This document shows positions 62,494-64,000 of a DNA stretch of 64,000 bases, one piece after another. The stretch is taken from contig NZ_CP026095.1 of the NCBI RefSeq assembly GCF_004006295.1, forward strand, positions 792,001-856,000. Reading direction: 5' to 3'. Made by a program: the position numbers and the translations under genes. This stretch comes from Peribacillus asahii. Its GTDB lineage: Bacteria; Bacillota; Bacilli; Bacillales; DSM-1321. The notes beneath the pieces were generated by a model. The model was not told the DNA's origin. It saw only the letters and a list, made by a program, of their open reading frames with translations, and searched no databases. Numbering within the stretch: position 1 is the first letter of the stretch; each line of letters starts with the position of its first letter.

Positions 62494-62691
62494 TTTCTCA
62501 AATAAATTAAAGATTCCTTTTGCGATACTTCCTTCATCAGAAGAACCGCCATTATGCGGCATTGCTGCAAAAACACGGCTTGATAGACGGCTGAATGGAA
62601 GGGATTGAATCCACACTTTACCAGGGCCGCGCAATGTAGCAAAGAACAAGCCTGCTCTTATACTACCTTGAAATATGTCCACTAAAGGCAA
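62491..62691 (-). pseudogene. C-terminal fragment of an AIM24/TIGR00266-family gene
   Basis: The end of the ORF reads GLFFATLRGPGKVWIQSLPF then SRLSSRVFAAMPHNGGSSDE, the typical C-terminus of AIM24-like proteins (about 260 residues). The N-terminal 200 residues are absent: upstream of about 62650 the sequence is unrelated. A stop is at 62491. This looks like a truncated relic; the ORF's ATG is probably chance. Confidence 0.7.
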
Positions 62692-63107
62692 ACCTAGTAG
62701 GACATTGAGTTTTTCTATCGCAGTCTTCTGGACACTCTTTTTATGTGAAAATGGTTAAAATGGGAAATCGAGAGTTCGTGAGCGTGAAACAATATCCTAA
62801 TTTACCCATTTTTATTGGACGCTTTTATTGGTCTTGAGCAATTTTTATTCTACTTAATGTTAATTTACTTTTCAATCTAGGGGCTAATTTGATTGCGGTT
62901 TCAGTTACTAATTGCATTTTTGTACTTCAAAACTGAACCCGTTACCTAAAAAGTAGCGTGTTTGCCTAAAACCTATTTTCTTATGCTTCCAATAAAAGGC
63001 CAAATCCATTGAATCAATTAGAAATATTTTCAGTTAAAGATGATAAACTTAATTTATTTGTTAGAATATTAGTGGGGAAATTTTCTTATGAATGAGAGGT
63101 TTTATTG
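62692..63107. other. Gene-free stretch before the proteasome-like gene
   Basis: Over 400 AT-rich bases with no convincing ORF on either strand. It lies between the AIM24 relic and the gene at 63108. It could carry a promoter; no insertion-sequence end or transposase piece could be recognised. Confidence 0.45.
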
Positions 63108-63827
63108 ATGACAATCTTTATGGGCATTAGAACAGAACAGTTTGTATTTGCAGCTATTGATACCAGAGCAACTATAAAAAATAGTGATGGTCCTCAAGAA
63201 ACTAAAGAGGGTTCAAGAAAACTATATTGGCTAGATAATTATAATATAAGTTTTGCAACAATTGGAACAGTTTTAAAGGGAGAGTATATTCCCTCAATTG
63301 ATGATCATCTTCGGATTGGCTCTTATATAATAGATAAAATTAATAATAATAATGGAACAAGAAAGTCTTACAAGCAGATTGTTAATGAAATTGCCAATGT
63401 GTATAGCAAGACATATAATCAACAGGCTTATGATGGTACTTCTATTACAATGATTTTTGGTTGCGAACCCGATGGAGAACCATTTTTATATGAGTGTAGA
63501 AGCCCTGACTTTACTCCAAAGATGGTTAAAAAAAACATAGCTTTGTTTCGTGGGTCCGAAGAACAAGAGTATAAAACACAAAGTATAGAAGTTTTCCGTA
63601 AACTAAGGGGCTGTTGGCTAAGAAGAGTTCTGAAAAAAGAGAATAAAATAAACTTACAAGTATGGTCTAAAAGAACCTTCGACTCAATAAGCAATAATAA
63701 ATATGTTGGATATCCTTTACTTTTAAATATTATTTGGAGTAACGGTAACCAACAAAAAGATACAATAAGTGAAACAAATCTTTCTATAAAGGAAGAATTT
63801 AATGTGAAATTAAAAAAATTATTGTAG
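63108..63827 (+). CDS. Proteasome-like Ntn-hydrolase candidate (T1-family pattern)
   Basis: A 239-residue protein without membrane segments. After Met removal the first residue is Thr (TIFMGIRTEQFVFAAIDTRA), followed by Asp17 and Arg19 in AAIDTRAT exactly where proteasome beta and HslV subunits have D17 and R19. A Lys at 37 (SRKLYWL) matches K33 with four extra residues. The later segment GTSITMIFGCEPDGEPFLYE resembles the beta-fold core. The last 80 residues are unlike known subunits. GAGAGG lies 8 bases before ATG. It is not ClpQ/HslV, because no hslU is near. If real, it is an unusual bacterial Ntn-protease or hydrolase. Function inferred. Confidence 0.6.
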   Translation: MTIFMGIRTEQFVFAAIDTRATIKNSDGPQETKEGSRKLYWLDNYNISFATIGTVLKGEYIPSIDDHLRIGSYIIDKINNNNGTRKSYKQIVNEIANVYSKTYNQQAYDGTSITMIFGCEPDGEPFLYECRSPDFTPKMVKKNIALFRGSEEQEYKTQSIEVFRKLRGCWLRRVLKKENKINLQVWSKRTFDSISNNKYVGYPLLLNIIWSNGNQQKDTISETNLSIKEEFNVKLKKLL

Positions 63828-63880
63828 GTAACTAATACCCCTGTTCTTTTAACAAGAATCTGACTCTGTTAAATGATGCT

Positions 63881-64000
63881 GTTAATTTTACGGGAGCACC
63901 TATTTATGGTCCATCCAGGTTTTAATTCACTATCTCCGGTGGATATTGTCCAAATCCTAACGGAGAAGGGTGTTCCACCACACAAAGTCATTATCGCTCA
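63881..64000 (+). pseudogene. Fragment of a phosphotriesterase-homology protein (frameshifted)
   Basis: Codons 63890-63904 read TGAPI, and from ATG 63906 another frame reads MVHPGFNSLSPVDIVQILTE then KGVPPHKVIIA up to the window edge. The phosphotriesterase-homology family has TGAPI directly followed by MVHPG, so one extra T at 63905 breaks the frame. No N-terminal part exists upstream. It could instead be a start at 63906 of a truncated gene that continues outside the window. Confidence 0.55.

Noticed and set aside
62692..63107. Insertion-sequence remnant
   Set aside because: No transposase codons, inverted terminal repeats or target duplications could be recognised.
63108..63827. HslV/ClpQ identity for the proteasome-like gene
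   Set aside because: No hslU lies beside it, the C-terminal third is different, and Bacillus ClpQ has a Ser start and lies in the codY operon.

Overview
The window is low-GC Gram-positive DNA from an endospore-forming Bacillaceae-type bacterium. Evidence: strong AGGAGG-type ribosome binding sites, many GTG/TTG starts, a germinant-receptor operon, a YjcZ-type spore peptide, PucR-type purine catabolism, a SigY operon, a Spx paralogue, and TPP and cobalamin riboswitches. Species is not assignable by eye. No rRNA, tRNA, CRISPR array, intact transposase or integrase was seen.

Layout. 1-4.5 kb: a partial gene, an orphan membrane-anchored protein, an enoyl-CoA hydratase, and a LysR regulator divergent from a DMT exporter. 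4.6-8.2 kb: a block matching B. subtilis ywrC/ywrA/ywrB/ywrD (Lrp regulator, split chromate transporter, gamma-glutamyltransferase-like enzyme). 8.3-17.7 kb: purine/allantoin catabolism (pucM, OHCU decarboxylase, broken urate permease, pucR, a Rieske oxygenase, pucF-pucG-pucH); uricase is absent. 18-21.8 kb: a ger operon whose A subunit is frameshifted. 22-29 kb: a DedA protein, spore and small peptides, a two-component system, a Spx paralogue, a cold-shock protein and a LysM-GH18 hydrolase. 29-33.2 kb: class I ribonucleotide reductase with a flavodoxin, under a cobalamin riboswitch. 33.4-39.1 kb: ppaC, then a tyrosine/homogentisate degradation cluster (hppD, a wrecked gene, fahA, hmgA) and a DUF1450 gene, closed by a second, decayed copy of the ppaC 3' end. 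39.2-49.4 kb: a Fur-box-controlled IDEAL-domain protein, a 1170-residue polytopic membrane protein, trhO, nitronate monooxygenase, an AI-2E-family exporter and a CNNM/HlyC transporter. 50-58.3 kb: YitT-like protein, lipoprotein, a frameshifted DedA, a second CNNM/HlyC paralogue, an orphan histidine kinase, an MneS-like CDF exporter, TPP-riboswitch thiT, and guaC. 58.4-61.8 kb: the sigY-yxlCDEFG operon with an extra YbjQ-family gene. 61.9-64 kb: a broken glutathione peroxidase, a truncated AIM24-family gene, a proteasome-like Ntn-hydrolase candidate, and a phosphotriesterase fragment at the edge.

Three themes stand out. First, many genes are broken by simple small lesions (permease, gerA, dedA, peroxidase, a gene in the hmg cluster), so the genome is drifting or some loci slip at short repeats. 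Second, metabolic control is readable in the DNA: cobalamin and TPP riboswitches, a Fur box, a SigY-type autoregulatory promoter, a PurBox-like site, and a shared Shine-Dalgarno/hairpin/TTG arrangement before the two CNNM paralogues. Third, two places look like insertion or recombination sites: the tyrosine-degradation segment bracketed by ppaC 3' ends, and the proteasome-like gene lying between gene fragments. The best candidate for something undescribed is that gene at 63108-63827. All functions are inferred from sequence patterns; no database search was run.
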